DNA from: Antedon mediterranea
Lineage: Eukaryota > Echinodermata > Crinoidea > Comatulida > Antedonidae
NCBI RefSeq assembly: GCF_964355755.1
Contig: NC_092673.1
Coordinates: 18,605,001-18,669,000 of the forward strand
DNA: 64,000 bases
Direction: 5' to 3'
Under the pieces are notes generated by a model. That model was given only the letters and a program-made list of their open reading frames with translations, had not been told where the DNA came from and searched no databases. The position numbers were made by a program, and so were the translations under genes. This document shows positions 10,701-21,776 of this stretch, piece by piece; the stretch's first letter is position 1, and each line of letters starts with the position of its first letter.

Positions 10701-13700
10701 TAAACAACAAGAAACTATTTTATTTCGCTTTGGTAATCGTTCGAGATCACGTGAGATCCCGTTGCGCACGCGCACATCAGTTCGTTGCATACACACAAAA
10801 TCAGAAGTCTTCGACATCGAATATCTAAAGAAAAATTGATTATTTTGTAAGAAATACACATCATATTATCTATTAAGCACTGTTTGATGAAGGACAACTT
10901 ATCACTCGGTAAGAGGGATGACGAAAAATCAAGAAAAATAGTAGAAGTAGGGCTTGAGAGCTCAGAAACTTAGACAGGTTTCGGCGACCCTGTGGGGCCA
11001 GGCGTGCTACTTCATAGCGGGAATAAAATACTGCGCCCACTGGGCCGGTAAATATAAAGCAGCGAGAACTGATACATGATTCTAAACATAAATCCACTAA
11101 ATCAAAACAAAAACCTGTCTCAGAAACACCTACATAACTGTCTTGACAAAATTGAGCATTTTATGAAGGAGTCTCGTCAAGAAAACAGTGAACTACGAGA
11201 GAAGTTAGAAACTGTATTGCTAGGACATACTAGCGATGAATATGATGATGATCAATGCCCGTGTGGTCAGTACATAGAATCAGAATATAAAATCCACCAA
11301 CAGGATGATGTTGCAAGTAGGTACATCACTCACTACATATCTGACTCTGATGAAGCGGTCGAGCCAGAGAATTTGGCCCAGTGCCAAGAAAAGATAAACA
11401 AACCGAAAAGTTAGGGTTTGCTAAACGTTTTGCCACTCTTATTGAGGAGGGAAAACTTCGGAAAGAATCTCAAGCAGATAGTGTAAACTACATTATCACA
11501 AATCCGCTGGAAGAGAAATACATGACAGAAATTTGTCAAAAATATCCCAAACCAATAAATTTAACACTAAATGTACGAAATCTGGATTTGAAGATTCAGA
11601 AATGCCAGAAACCTCTTGTCAAAGTTGCCTTTTTGAGATCAGCTGATGAATTGCCAATTCTCACTAAGACACAGGAAGATAACGTGGCTTTATTGGCAAG
11701 CGCACACTTTGAACTGAATCAGTTGCGAAAGAAGCTGATCAAACCTGATCTTAATTCTCGATCACTCATCTCTGTAAAACACGAGTAAAGACAACTGAAT
11801 GGTTGTTTGGCAATGACCTTCACAAGGCAGTGAAAGAATTAGAGGAAGAACAGAAAACCATAGGCGTTGTGAAAAACCACCACGGGCAATATAGGTCACA
11901 TCGGTTCACACCATATCAGAACTTAGGCTCTAGTACTAATACAAGATCTTATCAATACCAGAACAACCGTTCGATAAATACAGGCTGGTCAGCAAGCCGT
12001 AGTAGATCACACCTGTCTTTTTAGGGCAAGGGCAACTTCAAAACCTGCACTGTCGATGAGAAATTCCAGGTACAAACGGGGAAGATATGTTGCGTCCACA
12101 CAGTCGTTGGGAAAGCGGCAGTTCAATCAGAACTAAACCAATTAAAAACTCAAATTATGAGAATGGTGAATTTTTATCAAATATTGTTACCAGACGCAAA
12201 AAAGATAGCGAATACCGTATGATCCTAGACTTATCTCAATTAAACAAATTCATAAAATATTACCATTTCAAGATGGACTGTTTTGATACAGCCATAAAAT
12301 TCATAAAAAAAGACTGCTTTATGACATCAATTGATCTCTGAGATGCATATTATTCAATTTCTATTGCAAAACACCATAGAAAATATTAAAAATTTAGATT
12401 GAATGATGATCTATGGCAATTCTGCAGCACAACTATTTTCTAACTTGGGGTTTGCTATACATCTATCTAAATCAGTAATTGAGCCAGTAGGAGAAATTTC
12501 TTGTACGATTTGTAATATACTCTCGCACTGTGAAAATAAGCCTCACAAAAGAAAAGACCCAAGAAATATGTAATCAATGTATATCACTATACAAAAATTA
12601 GACACACTATACGTTCTGTCTCATCGGTTATAGGTAAATTCGTTGCGGCCTTTCCGGGTGTTCAATATAGACCACTACATTACCGTGGGCTTGAAAAAGA
12701 CAAAATCTGTGCACTGAGACTAAACAAATAATTTGATAGAAAAATTACCATCACACAAACCACTAAAAGGGAACTCAAATGGTAGATTTAAAATGCTAAA
12801 TCGGCAACAGCAAAATAGATCATGGGGTACCCTCTGTGAACTTAACTAGTGATGCATCGGGCCTAGGTGCGTCAAATGGTTCTATTCACATAGGTGGGAG
12901 ATGGAATTCCAAGGAAATAGAAAAAATCAAGTCATATGAAATAAACTATCTAGAAATAAAGGCAGCTTTGTTTGCACTAAAAGCTTTTTGTGTAAATAGT
13001 TCAAATAGCCATGTTTTGATAAATGTGACAATACCACTGCATTGGTGTATATAAATAACATGGGGGTAAACATTCTGGAATTTTTGACTGCACTATATCC
13101 TACGTTAGGATAGAGTGCTCTCAACACCACAAAAGCTACGTTGTCATTGTTTGTGACCCGCAAAGATGGCACTCAGTTAGGCACTCATCTTTTAATTTGC
13201 AAATGTATGAAACCACCTGCACCGTAAAACCAGTACTTAACCTTATAAGGAAACAGTTTCCAGTTGAATCTCTCAACCTTCGAGATTTGACCCTAAAAAT
13301 GTGTATGCTGGTAGCGCTAATCACTGCACAACGTCAACAAACACTCCATTTGCTAAAAATAGACACAATGCAAGTGACGACCTGGTCGGTAATTTTCAAA
13401 ACAATGAATTATTAAAACAGAACAGACCAGGGAAGCCGACGTGTTGCTATCTAAATGTCAAGAAATATCTACAAGACCCTAATATTTGTGTTACACTGCG
13501 TTAGTAGAATACATTGACCACACAAAAGACCTTCGCAATGGTGAAGTGTATTTATTTATAACAAAAAACCTTATAAGAGAGTTACAACTGACACTATAGC
13601 ATGATGGATTAAATGCGAGATGCAAATTGCGGGAATTGATGTTACACAGTTTAAACCTCACTCAACCAGGTCGGCAGCAGTTTCAAAAGTAAAACAATCT

Positions 13701-14815
13701 ATGCTTCCAGTCTCTGATATTTTGCAACATGTGAGTTGGAACATATTACGATAAACCCATTCAAGAAGATGGTTGTAACTTTGCTCTCGCACTAATGAAA
13801 GAATAAATGTTAATTACCATAACTAACAAGCGAGCACACTATATTGAGTTAGTTTGATAAAATGTTATAACTTTAGTACAGTTACATTTTGCTTGAGTTT
13901 AATATCCCACGATGGAATGTTATACACAGAGAGATTGAAGTTCCTACAAAACGTTAAATTAAAAATCGCTAACATGTTACTCTAAATGCTAAGTAAAAGT
14001 ACTTTATGGCAAGTTGGAGTATAGGTTGTTAAAAGTGTTTATTACAATATACAAGTTGTGTTTGGGATCAAGCTTGAAATCCAACGTTGGGAAGTTATAC
14101 TCAGGCAATCAAAATGTTATTTAAATAATAAATATTAATGTTATTTAATTACATGTGTCATTATTTACCCAAATAAACTGGTCGTTGAGGCCAGAGTTTC
14201 TTTAAACTCATGTGATCTCGAACGATTACCATAGCGAAATAAAATAAGAAGATTAAACGAGAACTTACCTGTTCAAAGTTTGATCTTTATTTTATGAGGT
14301 AGGTTAAGTGAGAGATAACAACTTATTTTAATATACTTTATTAAGTTATTAGAGTTTTAAATATGCGTACATTTTCATTTCTAGTCTGTGCCAAATGAGG
14401 TCTTTCTGGAAGTTATTACAAGGTATTTAACTTTTCTATTTTTTGTTAGTTCAGAGTCTGAAAAAGTTTAATTTGTTCATACATTGTTTTGCTATTAGAA
14501 GACTGGATGCAATTTATAAGATTTTTTTCTTAAATAGTAATTGTAAATTGTATTTTTAGCTAATCTTCATAATCTTAAAAGCTCAAGCAACAATATGTTT
14601 GTTCTACTTTTATTTCAGAACACTGGTGGATAGTTACTGTATTTTTGTTTGGTCTACTTGCAATCGCTGCAGTCTTGATTATTTGCTTCGCTAAAGAACC
14701 ACTCATAATTGGCCTAGGTCTTAGTGTGTTAACTGCTGGTGTTTCAGGTATCTGGTATGTACATAGGAAAATGACGCCTCCGTCAGCAGGCAGACAGCAG
14801 ATAGAAGCAGTCTAA
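6837..14815 (+). CDS. ZU5-UPA domain protein bracketed by two TM hairpins (spliced, 5' incomplete)
   Basis: Ten exons join with compatible phases: 6837-6875, 7263-7290, 7719-7747, 8221-8400, 8646-9184, 9483-9617, 9811-9952, 10376-10394, 14385-14422 and 14619-14815 (stop TAA 14813-14815). They give about 447 residues with the N-terminus missing; the first exon needs one base from an upstream exon I could not find. Order: acidic linker, two-helix membrane hairpin, ZU5, UPA, short linker, second two-helix hairpin, short tail. ZU5 and UPA occur together in UNC5 receptors, PIDD1, ankyrins and FIIND proteins, where they serve as regulatory or assembly modules. No death domain, Ig or leucine-rich repeats are seen here. 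By topology the ZU5-UPA block and the C-terminus should lie on the same side of the membrane, presumably cytosolic (inference). The two smallest exons (19 and 28 nt) are the least certain. Intron 2 would use a GC donor. Intron 8 holds a DIRS element, and the 3' UTR is a 5.9-kb minisatellite. Confidence 0.75.
8221..8400 (+). CDS. Exon encoding the N-terminal two-helix membrane hairpin
   Basis: 180-base exon between 'cctcttccag' and gtaggt. It encodes EHWWIICSFLIIVFAICTQ, a short turn with SLLPAR, then IAISIGFCLILVGIIWFLH and a polar end DKVTKTNVSHYKKLPE. Two hydrophobic helices of 16-19 residues with a turn make a hairpin. It is homologous to the last exon (14619-14815): both start with HWWI directly after a split Glu codon and end their second helix with an IW-x-x-H-x-K pattern. 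This suggests duplication of a membrane-hairpin exon set on both sides of ZU5-UPA. Confidence 0.8.
8646..9184 (+). CDS. ZU5 domain exon (plus start of UPA)
   Basis: 539-base exon, acceptor 'gattactgcag', donor gtatgt, phase 1 in and phase 0 out. ZU5 hallmarks appear in order: VSSKGGTLHL, IPPGAIEEGKAVNISLE, SVVSPVVKCRPGGTVFHKPC, LSFPHNAV and the closing CYVTLNHFCQYVAVGHP. The segment from AKRKMKLLVFRKR to IRLCNPGDIR opens the UPA domain. In PIDD1 and FIIND proteins the equivalent of HFC is HF-S, the self-cleavage site; here Cys stands in the Ser position (codons 9038-9046). Whether it cleaves cannot be told from sequence. Identification as ZU5 is secure. Confidence 0.9.
9483..9952 (+). CDS. 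UPA domain exons
   Basis: Exon 9483-9617 (acceptor 'tatgtatttcag', donor gtaaaa) reads KITEEHEQHEGKLL and ends at MEQEK. Exon 9811-9952 (acceptor 'ttcttttctag', donor gtatgt) reads KINAEYIWHATPQKSFQLTR to LNVTVSPSQAG. Both are in phase 0 at the junction, and the joined text follows the UPA pattern: a cysteine and leucine-rich strand, isolated Trp, 'IW', then a late 'LNVTVS' strand. UPA packs against ZU5 in UNC5 and PIDD1. If the donor at 9618 is skipped, the frame runs to TAA at 9645-9647, giving a shorter form. Confidence 0.75.
9645..9655 (+). promoter_or_regulatory. Possible intronic stop and poly(A) signal (short isoform)
   Basis: Reading through the donor at 9618 gives nine further codons, then TAA at 9645-9647, followed three bases later by AATAAA at 9650-9655. 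This would make an isoform truncated in UPA that lacks the second membrane hairpin. AATAAA is common by chance in such AT-rich DNA, so this is only a candidate. Confidence 0.35.
10143..10215. repeat. hAT-like terminal fragment in intron
   Basis: 'cagcgttccgcaacc' followed by 'ttttttgaccgagaccc' resembles the CAGGGGTTCCCAACC-type ends of hAT transposons. No partner end or target duplication is visible, so it is a fragment or chance match. Confidence 0.35.
11076..12024 (+). pseudogene. DIRS ORF1 (Gag-like), broken into three frames
   Basis: Three consecutive open segments: 11076-11414, which has a charged coiled-coil-like start (HNCLDKIEHFMKESRQENSEL) and an acidic middle; 11381-11788, which has PLEEKYMTEICQKYPKP and ends in SRSLISVKHE; and 11803-12024, which is rich in Ser, Arg, Asn and Tyr. 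DIRS ORF1 proteins have this arrangement and an Arg/Ser/Gly-rich end. Frameshifts separate the pieces. Function (RNA packaging) is inferred from position and general composition only. Confidence 0.6.
12087..12440 (+). pseudogene. DIRS reverse transcriptase, N-terminal remnant
   Basis: GEFLSNIVTRRKKDSEYRMI, then LDLSQLNKFIKYYHFKMD and CFMTSIDL match the fingers/palm start of DIRS reverse transcriptases. An in-frame TGA at 12339-12341 interrupts the catalytic block, which continues as DAYYSISIAKHH. Sequence from about 12440 to 12830 no longer reads as reverse transcriptase, so the catalytic core is largely lost or scrambled. Confidence 0.75.
12836..13052 (+). pseudogene. DIRS RNase H remnant
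   Basis: 'LTSDASGLGASNG' followed by 'GGRWNSKE' and 'INYLEIKAALFALKAFC' is the typical DIRS RNase H pattern: the first Asp in a (T)DAS motif, then the Glu in a YLE-x-KAA helix. The frame ends before the last motif. Confidence 0.7.
13197..13760 (+). pseudogene. DIRS tyrosine recombinase remnant
   Basis: Segments in different frames fit one recombinase: LRDLTLKMCMLVALITAQRQ (first catalytic Arg in TAQR) with LHLLKID, then ELLKQNRPGKP, then EYIDHTKDLRNGEVYLFI, and finally FKPHSTRSAAVSKVKQSMLP with the catalytic His and Arg (HSTR, 13659-13670) and DILQHVSW. At least two frameshifts or stops interrupt it. The enzyme would integrate the circular DNA copy by site-specific recombination, so DIRS insertions leave no target duplication. 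Confidence 0.78.
14385..14422 (+). CDS. Small linker exon before the second hairpin
   Basis: Acceptor 'ttttcatttctag', donor gtattt. Taking one base to complete a codon it reads LCQMRSFWKLLQ and ends with a single G that, with AA from the next exon, makes Glu before HWW. Its phases equal those of exon 7719-7747, supporting a duplicated exon set. The preceding 19-base exon 10376-10394 reads ELENP in its only open frame. Confidence 0.55.
14619..14815 (+). CDS. Last exon: C-terminal two-helix membrane hairpin and stop
   Basis: Acceptor 'cttttatttcag' at 14618. It encodes HWWIVTVFLFGLLAIAAVLI with ICFA, a KEP turn, then LIIGLGLSVLTAGVSGIWYV, a basic end HRKM, and the tail TPPSAGRQQIEAV before TAA at 14813-14815. 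It is homologous to the 8221-8400 exon. The last seven codons and the stop lie in the first unit of the 74-bp minisatellite, so the C-terminal tail comes from repeat sequence, or the repeat grew out of the gene end. Confidence 0.8.
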
Positions 14816-17800
14816 AACAAGAACAATAGAATGACATTCAATGGTCTGTATGTATGTATACATCATGACAGCAGATAGAAGCAGTCTAAAACAAGAACAA
14901 TAGAATGACATTCAATGGTCTGTATGTATATATACATCATGTCAGCAGATAGAAGCAGTCTAAAACAAGAACAATAGAATGACATTCAATGGTGTGTATG
15001 TATATATACATCATGACAGCAGATAGAAGCAGTCTAAAACAAGAACAATAGAATGACATTCAATGGTCTGTATGTATATATACATCATGACAGCAGATAG
15101 AAGCAGTCTAAAACAAGAACAAGAGAATGACATTCAATGGTGTGTATGTATATATACATCATGACAGCAGATAGAAGCAGTCTAAAACAAGAACAATAGA
15201 ATGACATTCAATGGTGTGTATGTATATATACATCATGACAGCAGATAGAAGCAGTCTAAAACAAGAACAATAGAATGACATTCAATGGTGTGTATGTATA
15301 TATACATCATGACAGCAGATGGAAGCAGTCTAAAACAAGAACAATAGAATGACATTCAATGGTGTGTATGTATATATACATCATGACAGCAGATAGAAGC
15401 AGTCTAAAACAAGAACAATAGAATGACATTCAATGGTCTGTATGTATAAATACATGTCAGCAGTTGGAAGCAGTCTAAAACAAGAACAATAGAATGACAT
15501 TCAATGGTCTGTATGTATATATACATCATGTCAGCAGATCGAAGCAGTCTAAAACAAGAACAATAGAATGACATTCAATGGTCTGTATGTATAAATACAT
15601 GTCAGCAGTTGGAAGCAGTCTAAAACAAGAACAATAGAATGACATTCAATGGTCTGTATGTATAAATACATGTCAGCAGTTGGAAGCAGTCTAAAACAAG
15701 AACAATAGAATGACATTCAATGGTATGTATGTATAAATACATCATGACAGCAGATAGAAGCAGTCTAAAACAAGAACAATAGAATGACATTCAATGGTCT
15801 GTATGTATAAATACATCATGTCAGCAGATAGAAGCAGTCTAAAACAAGAACAATAGAATGACATTCAATGGTCTGTATGTATAAATACATCATGTCAGCA
15901 GATGGAAGCAGTCTAAAACAAGAACAATAGAATGACATTCAATGGTCTGTATGTATAAATACATCATGTCAGCAGTTGGAAGCAGTCTAAAACAAGAACA
16001 ATAGAATGACATTCAATGGTCTGTATGTATATATACATCATGTCAGCAGATGGAAGCAGTCTAAAACAAGAACAATAGAATGACATTCAATGGTCTGTAT
16101 GTATAAATACATCATGTCAGCAGATGGAAGCAGTCTAAAACAAGAACAATAGAATGACATTCAATGGTCTGTATGTATAAATACATCATGACAGCAGATA
16201 GAAGCAGTCTAAAACAAGAACAATAGAATGACATTCAATGGTCTGTATATATAAATACATCATGTCAGCAGATGGAAGCAGTCTAAAACAAGAACAATAG
16301 AATGACATTCAATGGTCTGTATGTATATATACATCATGACAGCAGATAGAAGCAGTCTAAAACAAGAACAATAGAATGACATTCAATGGTCTGTATGTAT
16401 AAATACATCATGTCAGCAGATGGAAGCAGTCTAAAACAAGAACAATAGAATGACATTCAATGGTCTGTATGTATATATACATGTCAGCAGTTGGAAGCAG
16501 TCTAAAACAAGAACAATAGAATGACATTCAATGGTATGTATGTATAAATACATCATGACAGCAGATAGAAGCAGTCTAAAACAAGAACAATAGAATGACA
16601 TTCAATGGTCTGTATGTATAAATACATGTCAGCAGTTGGAAGCAGTCTAAAACAAGAACAATAGAATGACATTCAATGGTCTGTATGTATATATACATCA
16701 TGACAGCAGATAGAAGCAGTCTAAAACAAGAACAATAGAATGACATTCAATGGTCTGTATGTATAAATACATGTCAGCAGTTGGAAGCAGTCTAAAACAA
16801 GAACAATAGAATGACATTCAATGGTCTGTATGTATAAATACATCATGACAGCAGATAGAAGCAGTCTAAAACAAGAACAATAGAATGACATTCAATGGTC
16901 TGTATGTATAAATACATCATGTCAGCAGATAGAAGCAGTCTAAAACAAGAACAATAGAATGACATTCAATGGTCTGTATGTATAAATACATCATGTCAGC
17001 AGATAGAAGCAGTCTAAAACAAGAACAATAGAATGACATTCAATGGTCTGTATGTATAAATACATCATGTCAGCAGATGGAAGCAGTCTAAAACAAGAAC
17101 AATAGAATGACATTCAATGGTCTGTATGTATAAATACATCATGTCAGCAGTTGGAAGCAGTCTAAAACAAGAACAATAGAATGACATTCAATGGTCTGTA
17201 TGTATATATACATCATGTCAGCAGATGGAAGCAGTCTAAAACAAGAACAATAGAATGACATTCAATGGTCTGTATGTATAAATACATCATGTCAGCAGAT
17301 GGAAGCAGTCTAAAACAAGAACAATAGAATGACATTCAATGGTCTGTATGTATAAATACATCATGTCAGCAGATGGAAGCAGTCTAAAACAAGAACAATA
17401 GAATGACATTCAATGGTCTGTATGTATATATACATCATGACAGCAGATGGAAGCAGTCTAAAACAAGAACAATAGAATGACATTCAATGGTCTGTATGTA
17501 TATATACATCATGTCAGCAGATGGAAGCAGTCTAAAACAAGAACAATAGAATGACATTCAATGGTCTGTATGTATAAATACATCATGTCAGCAGATGGAA
17601 GCAGTCTAAAACAAGAACAATAGAATGACATTCAATGGTCTGTATGTATAAATACATCATGACAGCAGATAGAAGCAGTCTAAAACAAGAACAATAGAAT
17701 GACATTCAATGGTCTGTATGTATAAATACATCATGTCAGCAGATGGAAGCAGTCTAAAACAAGAACAATAGAATGACATTCAATGGTCTGTATGTATATA

Positions 17801-20704
17801 TACATCATGACAGCAGATAGAAGCAGTCTAAAACAAGAACAATAGAATGACATTCAATGGTCTGTATGTATATATACATCATGTCAGCAGATAGAAGCAG
17901 TCTAAAACAAGAACAATAGAATGACATTCAATGGTCTGTATGTATAAATACATCATGTCAGCAGATGGAAGCAGTCTAAAACAAGAACAATAGAATGACA
18001 TTCAATGGTCTGTATGTATAAATACATCATGTCAGCAGATGGAAGCAGTCTAAAACAAGAACAATAGAATGACATTCAATGGTCTGTATGTATAAATACA
18101 TCATGTCAGCAGATAGAAGCGGTCTAAAACAAGAACAATAGAATGACATTCAATGGTCTGTATGTATAAATACATCATGTCAGCAGATAGAAGCAGTCTA
18201 AAACAAGAACAATAGAATGACATTCAATGGTCTGTATGTATAAATACATCATGTCAGCAGATAGAAGCAGTCTAAAACAAGAACAATAGAATGACATTCA
18301 ATGGTCTGTATGTATAAATACATCATGTCAGCAGATAGAAGCAGTCTAAAACAAGAACAATAGAATGACATTCAATGGTCTGTATGTATAAATACATCAT
18401 GTCAGCAGATGGAAGCAGTCTAAAACAAGAACAATAGAATGACATTCAATGGTATGTATGTATAAATACATCATGACAGCAGATAGAAGCAGTCTAAAAC
18501 AAGAATAGAATGACATTCAATGGTCTGTATGTATAAATACATCATGACAGCAGATAGAAGCAGTCTAAAACAAGAACAATAGAATGACATTCAATGGTCT
18601 GTATGTATAAATACATCATGTCAGCAGATGGAAGCAGTCTAAAACAAGAACAATAGAATGACATTCAATGGTCTGTATGTATATATACATCATGACAGCA
18701 GATAGAAGCAGTCTAAAACAAGAACAATAGAATGACATTCAATGGTCTGTATGTATATATACATCATGTCAGCAGATAGAAGCAGTCTAAAACAAGAACA
18801 ATAGAATGACATTCAATGGTCTGTATGTATAAATACATCATGTCAGCAGTTGGAAGCAGTCTAAAACAAGAACAATAGAATGACATTCAATGGTATGTAT
18901 GTATAAATACATCATGTCAGCAGATGGAAGCAGTCTAAAACAAGAACAATAGAATGACATTCAATGGTCTGTATGTATATATACATCATGACAGCAGATG
19001 GAAGCAGTCTAAAACAAGAACAATAGAATGACATTCAATGGTCTGTATGTATAAATACATCATGTCAGCAGATGGAAGCAGTCTAAAACAAGAACAATAG
19101 AATGACATTCAATGGTCTGTATGTATAAATACATCATGTCAGCAGATGGAAGCAGTCTAAAACAAGAACAATAGAATGACATTCAATGGTCTGTATGTAA
19201 TGTATAAATACATCATGTCAGCAGATGGAAGCAGTCTAAAACAAGAACAATAGAATGACATTCAATGGTATGTATGTATAAATACATCATGTCAGCAGAT
19301 GGAAGCAGTCTAAAACAAGAACAATAGAATGACATTCAATGGTCTGTATGTATATATACATCATGTCAGCAGATGGAAGCAGTCTAAAACAAGAACAATA
19401 GAATGACATTCAATGGTCTGTATGTATATATACATCATGACAGCAGATGGAAGCAGTCTAAAACAAGAACAATAGAATGACATTCAATGGTCTGTATGTA
19501 TAAATACATCATGTCAGCAGATGGAAGCAGTCTAAAACAAGAACAATAGAATGACATTCAATGGTCTGTATGTAATGTATAAATACATCATGACAGCAGA
19601 TAGAAGCAGTCTAAAACAAGAACAATAGAATGACATTCAATGGTCTGTATGTATAAATACATCATGTCAGTAGATGGAAGCAGTCTAAAACAAGAACAAT
19701 AGAATGACATTCAATGGTCTGTATGTATAAATACATCATGTCAGCAGATGGAAGCAGTCTAAAACAAGAACAACAGAATGACATTCAATGGTCTGTATGT
19801 ATATATACATCATGACAGCAGATAGAAGCAGTCTAAAACAAGAACAATAGAATGACATTCAATGGTCTGTATGTATATATACATCATGACAGCAGATAGA
19901 AGCAGTCTAAAACAAGAACAATAGAATGACATTCAATGGTCTGTATGTATAAATACATCATGTCAGCAGATAGAAGCAGTCTAAAACAAGAACAATAGAA
20001 TGACATTCAATGGTCTGTATGTATAAATACATCATGTCAGCAGATAGAAGCAGTCTAAAACAAGAACAATAGAATGACATTCAATGGTCTGTATGTATAT
20101 ATACATCATGACAGCAGATGGAAGCAGTCTAAAACAAGAACAATAGAATGACATTCAATGGTCTGTATGTATATATACATCATGTCAGCAGATAGAAGCA
20201 GTCTAAAACAAGAACAATAGAATGACATTCAATGGTCTGTATGTATAAATACATCATGTCAGCAGATAGAAGCAGTCTAAAACAAGAACAATAGAATGAC
20301 ATTCAATGGTCTGTATGTATAAATACATCATGTCAGCAGATGGAAGCAGTCTAAAACAAGAACAATAGAATGACATTCAATGGTATGTATGTATAAATAC
20401 ATCATGACAGCAGATAGAAGCAGTCTAAAACAAGAACAATAGAATGACATTCAATGGTCTGTATGTATAAATACATCATGTCAGCAGATGGAAGCAGTCT
20501 AAAACAAGAACAATAGAATGACATTCAATGGTCTGTATGTATAAATACATCATGTCAGCAGATAGAAGCAGTCTAAAACAAGAACAATAGAATGATATTC
20601 AATGGTATGTATGTATAAATACATCATGACAGCAGATAGAAGCAGTCTAAAACAAGAACAATAGAATGACATTCAATGTTCTGTATGTATAAATACATCA
20701 TGTC
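14793..20704 (+). repeat. 74-bp minisatellite, about 80 units, carrying the stop codon and filling the 3' UTR
   Basis: Unit: 'gacagcagatagaagcagtc', 'taaaacaagaacaatagaat', 'gacattcaatggtctgtatg', 'tatatatacatcat' (74 bases). Some units lack 'cat' (71 bases). Variants differ at a few positions: tatatata or tataaata, catgac or catgtc, agatag, agatgg or agttgg. They recur in blocks, which points to higher-order duplication. Many units contain TGTATATA inside the palindrome ATGTATATATACAT. Only the first unit is coding (end of the ZU5 gene). The first copies keep a slightly different junction, so growth probably began at the gene's end. Confidence 0.95.
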
Positions 20705-20812
20705 ATGTTATAAATTTTAAATGCAAAGAAAGAACTTGCAAGAATGCTAAAGATAGATGTGAAATTAAAAGTTTGTGAATAAGTCAACACAGTTGATTGT
20801 AAGAACAAAAAT

Positions 20813-20818
20813 AATAAA
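20813..20818 (+). promoter_or_regulatory. Candidate poly(A) signal after the minisatellite
   Basis: AATAAA about 110 bases past the last repeat unit, followed by an A-rich run at 20842-20852. If used, the ZU5 mRNA would have a 3' UTR of about 6 kb made almost wholly of 74-bp repeats. It is chosen because of its position; other AATAAA sites occur further on. Confidence 0.4.
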
Positions 20819-21061
20819 ATGAATGAATGGTGTCGTGACATGAAAAAAAAAACATTCCAAAATTGTAAATAAGTAGAATAAGTACAGTAGTAGTAGTATA
20901 GCTTTTATTTCTTTGTAATATAAAACGCTATAAAAAGAACAAAAAAAATACTATACAAAAATTACAAGAGGTCAGTATCATATATGTGTAAAATACTGAC
21001 AGGATTGTGAAGCTTGTCACAATGATGAATGGCTAAAAGCTCTAGAGGGTTTAATTTGAAA

Positions 21062-21776
21062 GGTCCTGTTTCTGCTGCACAAAAACGATCGGTTAAAAAC
21101 GGTGTGATAAATTAACTCCAATTTCTTGGGAGCAGAAACAGGACAATTTTATGGAAACAGGTTAAAAGGCATCGCAAAATAACCGGTTAAAAACACCCAG
21201 TCAATTCGGTGTTTTAACCGGTTATCGCTGAGCAATTTTTTTTTTTTACACTGCAGTAACGTTAGAATTAACCACCAGGACCAATTGCATTTTGGGTAAT
21301 TCTAACGACCACCCACTGATTTAAATGTTAATTTTGGAGCAAAATATAAAATTACAGTTTTGAAATTATCGGTTTATTCAGCGCTATGCAGCAGAAACAA
21401 ACCCTAAGGTCCTGTTTCTGTTAGATTATTAATGGTGTGAATAAACTAACCCCAATTACCCCCCAATAACCGGTTAAATGGCAGCCTTAAAATAACGGTT
21501 AAAAACACCTAATTGATTTTAGTGTTAGAATGTTCCGGTTATCGCTCTGTACAACTTTTAGCTGCAAAAACAGTTATTTGATTGACAGCCTTTGACACTT
21601 TGATAACGTTTGAATTGACTGTTTGAGTACATTGCATTTTGGGTACTGCTAACGATCACCCACTGAGAGTCCAAATTTAGCAGAAATGCAGTTAATATAA
21701 AATGTTTAATACGGGTTTAATATTTTTAAATAAATGATTTATTCTACGTTATGCAGAAGAAAGAGACCATAAGGAA
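21062..21776. mobile_element. Two tandem related MITE-like elements
   Basis: The first runs from GGTCCTGTTTCTGCTGCA at 21062 to its inverse TGCAGCAGAAACAAACCC at 21387-21404. The second runs from GGTCCTGTTTCTG at 21408 to TGCAGAAGAAAGAGACC near 21770. Both have 'aaccggttaaaa'-type inner motifs and 'cattttgggta'. No coding capacity. Family not recognised. Confidence 0.6.

Larger units (their letters stand above)
10715..14247 (+). mobile_element. DIRS-like tyrosine-recombinase retrotransposon, degenerate, in intron 8 of the ZU5 gene
   Basis: Inverted terminal repeats: TTTATTTCGCTTTGGTAATC begins at 10719 and its near-exact inverse ends the element (about 14208-14247; arms about 41 bp, three differences). 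Between them, in order and on the plus strand, lie a Gag-like region, a DIRS-type reverse transcriptase start, an RNase H remnant and a tyrosine recombinase with HSTR. Inverted ends with a tyrosine recombinase and no integrase define the DIRS order. Stops and frameshifts interrupt every gene, so it cannot move on its own. Its sense orientation within the intron may add cryptic splice or poly(A) sites to the host transcript. Confidence 0.88.

Noticed and set aside
10873-11097. Minus-strand 74-codon frame at the DIRS left end
   Set aside because: It lies opposite the DIRS leader and has no domain; the DIRS genes run on the plus strand.
14793-20704. Regular array resembling a CRISPR
   Set aside because: The units are contiguous with no unique spacers, and the genome is animal. 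It is a minisatellite.
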